DNA from: Salinimicrobium terrae DSM 17865
GTDB lineage: Bacteria > Bacteroidota > Bacteroidia > Flavobacteriales > Flavobacteriaceae
Assembly (NCBI RefSeq): GCF_000424665.1
Contig: NZ_AUKI01000017.1
Coordinates: forward strand, 248,001 to 312,000
DNA: 64,000 nucleotides
Direction: 5' to 3'
Position 1 is the first letter of the stretch. Each line of letters starts with the position of its first letter. Below the pieces are notes generated by a model that saw nothing but the letters and a program-made list of their open reading frames with translations, was not told the DNA's origin and did not search any database. The position numbers and the translations under genes are program-made. This document shows positions 63,016 through 64,000 of this stretch, in pieces.

Positions 63016-63849
63016 TTACCTGCCTCCCATACTCATACTCTGATATTCGGAAGTGTTTATCGAAAAAGGGCTTTTTTCGATCCCGGTGCAGGTCATTGTC
63101 ACATTTTTTTCCGGGTTCTTTTTATCCATCATCTCCATTGCCATCAATAGTCCGGTACTGTCCTTTATCCAATCGGCCTTTAATCCTTTTGGAACATTTT
63201 GTTGGTTTTCCTGATAAATGTCGGTAAAACTTACGCCTGCCTCGTCTGTAACATAGAATTCGAATATATTTTCGGCATTTTCAGAGCGGTAGCCCTGGCA
63301 TTCATAGCCTAAGATCGTTTTAGTGCCAATTTCTTCAAATTCCATATTCTCATAAGAATTATCCGTTTCCATATCTTCTTCAGAAACATTGATTTTCGTA
63401 GCCATTACCATTTTGTTGCCTTCTGAATTCATATACATAACAGTCATATCTCTCTTGTTATCAAGGACTGTAAACATATTTTCGGCCTGCGGAACTTTTA
63501 TTCCTACATAGGGTGCATCCTCTTTGATGTAATATATCATGTCCATTTCCCCTTCTGTGGTTTTCATTTGAAGAGTATATTCCCAATCAAAGTCATAGCT
63601 TTCAGGAATTTCAGAAGGGTTGACCATATCCATTCCTATTGTGAAATTAGAATTATTGAGCTGGGTTTCCCACATATTGTTTAAAGCCTTATCGGTTACA
63701 TTGGCAGCCTTGTCAGAAATATTTTTTGTCGCTGCATCTTCAACTTTCTGTTCCACCTTCTTTTTAAGCTTTTTAAGAAATTGAGCTTCTGCTGTTGTGG
63801 TCCCTACCATGAAAAAAAGGATAAAACTTAAATAAATAAAATTTTTCAT
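63016..63849 (-). CDS. Secreted DUF4412-like protein
   Basis: 277 residues with a Sec signal ending near TTAEA/QFLKK. A lysine-rich amphipathic stretch (FLKKLKKKVEQKVEDAATK) follows, then a domain with YTLQMKTTEGEMDMIYYIK, MTVMYMNSEGNKMVMATK and KTILGYECQGYRSE, the pattern of DUF4412 proteins. Function unknown. The start ATG at 63849 is followed at once by the signal peptide. A small palindrome CCTGTT-TGG-AACAGG lies 24 bp upstream (63873-63887). The last 100 bp of the window show nothing further. Confidence 0.75.
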   Translation of the reverse strand: MKNFIYLSFILFFMVGTTTAEAQFLKKLKKKVEQKVEDAATKNISDKAANVTDKALNNMWETQLNNSNFTIGMDMVNPSEIPESYDFDWEYTLQMKTTEGEMDMIYYIKEDAPYVGIKVPQAENMFTVLDNKRDMTVMYMNSEGNKMVMATKINVSEEDMETDNSYENMEFEEIGTKTILGYECQGYRSENAENIFEFYVTDEAGVSFTDIYQENQQNVPKGLKADWIKDSTGLLMAMEMMDKKNPEKNVTMTCTGIEKSPFSINTSEYQSMSMGGR

Positions 63850-64000
63850 AACTGTAAATTTTTAGATTAGAACCTGTTTGGAACAGGCAGACTAAGATTA
63901 TTTCAGTAATGAGGGAATGCTGCTTCAGGGGAAGAAATAAGCAGGAATGAAGATTAAAGTTACTATAATTTAAAAGAATTACAAAATGTAAAATTCTTAT

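Noticed and set aside
1-64000. CRISPR array, tRNA/rRNA genes, insertion sequences, prophage
   Set aside because: No regularly spaced repeats, cloverleaf sequences, transposase or phage genes were seen.

Overview
The window looks like chromosomal DNA of a glycan-degrading marine or soil Flavobacteriaceae member (Gramella/Zunongwangia/Salegentibacter-like; genus not resolvable by eye). The reasons are: SusC/SusD pairs, a hybrid two-component regulator and a propeller/Y_Y_Y/LuxR regulator, a type IX secretion C-terminal domain, TAnnTTTG promoter elements, A-rich leaders, and DUF3078/DUF4412 genes. GC content looks moderate (about 40%) and even. I saw no tRNA, rRNA, CRISPR, transposase or phage gene.

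Region 1 (1-25018) is a polysaccharide utilization locus that reads as a xyloglucan locus. It starts with the 3' part of a hybrid two-component regulator, then SusC, SusD and a three-module surface glycan-binding lipoprotein. The enzymes follow: GH2 beta-galactosidase, GH31 alpha-xylosidase, GH97, two GH3 enzymes, GH29 alpha-L-fucosidase and a BACON-GH5_4 endoglucanase. After a terminator comes a serine hydrolase. The GH5 would cut the backbone at the surface, SusC/D import the oligosaccharides, and the fucosidase, galactosidase, xylosidase and glucosidases strip and hydrolyse them.

Region 2 (25118-31176) is an unrelated block: a DUF421 membrane protein, a secreted SYLF protein behind a 20-bp perfect palindrome, an SDR oxidoreductase, and a roughly 1200-residue protein. 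That protein joins a phosphatase-like domain with altered active-site motifs, a segment with kinase-like signatures and an outer-membrane beta-barrel.

Region 3 (31552-49941) is a second utilization locus, probably for beta-1,3-glucan (laminarin) or mixed-linkage glucan. It has a membrane one-component regulator, SusC, SusD, a second surface lipoprotein, GH16, GH5-CBM6, two GH3 and another GH16. The regulator gene is followed by a pair of 13-bp direct repeats 21 bp apart. In both loci a hairpin separates the uptake/binding genes from the enzyme genes.

Region 4 (50103-63849) is mostly housekeeping: tadA, dxs, a DUF3078 protein, a secreted Asp-box propeller protein with a type IX sorting domain, a dGTPase, nrdA/nrdB of a class Ia ribonucleotide reductase, a Gfo/Idh/MocA oxidoreductase and a DUF4412 protein. 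Several intergenic gaps here carry small hairpin-rich repeats that look like dispersed elements.
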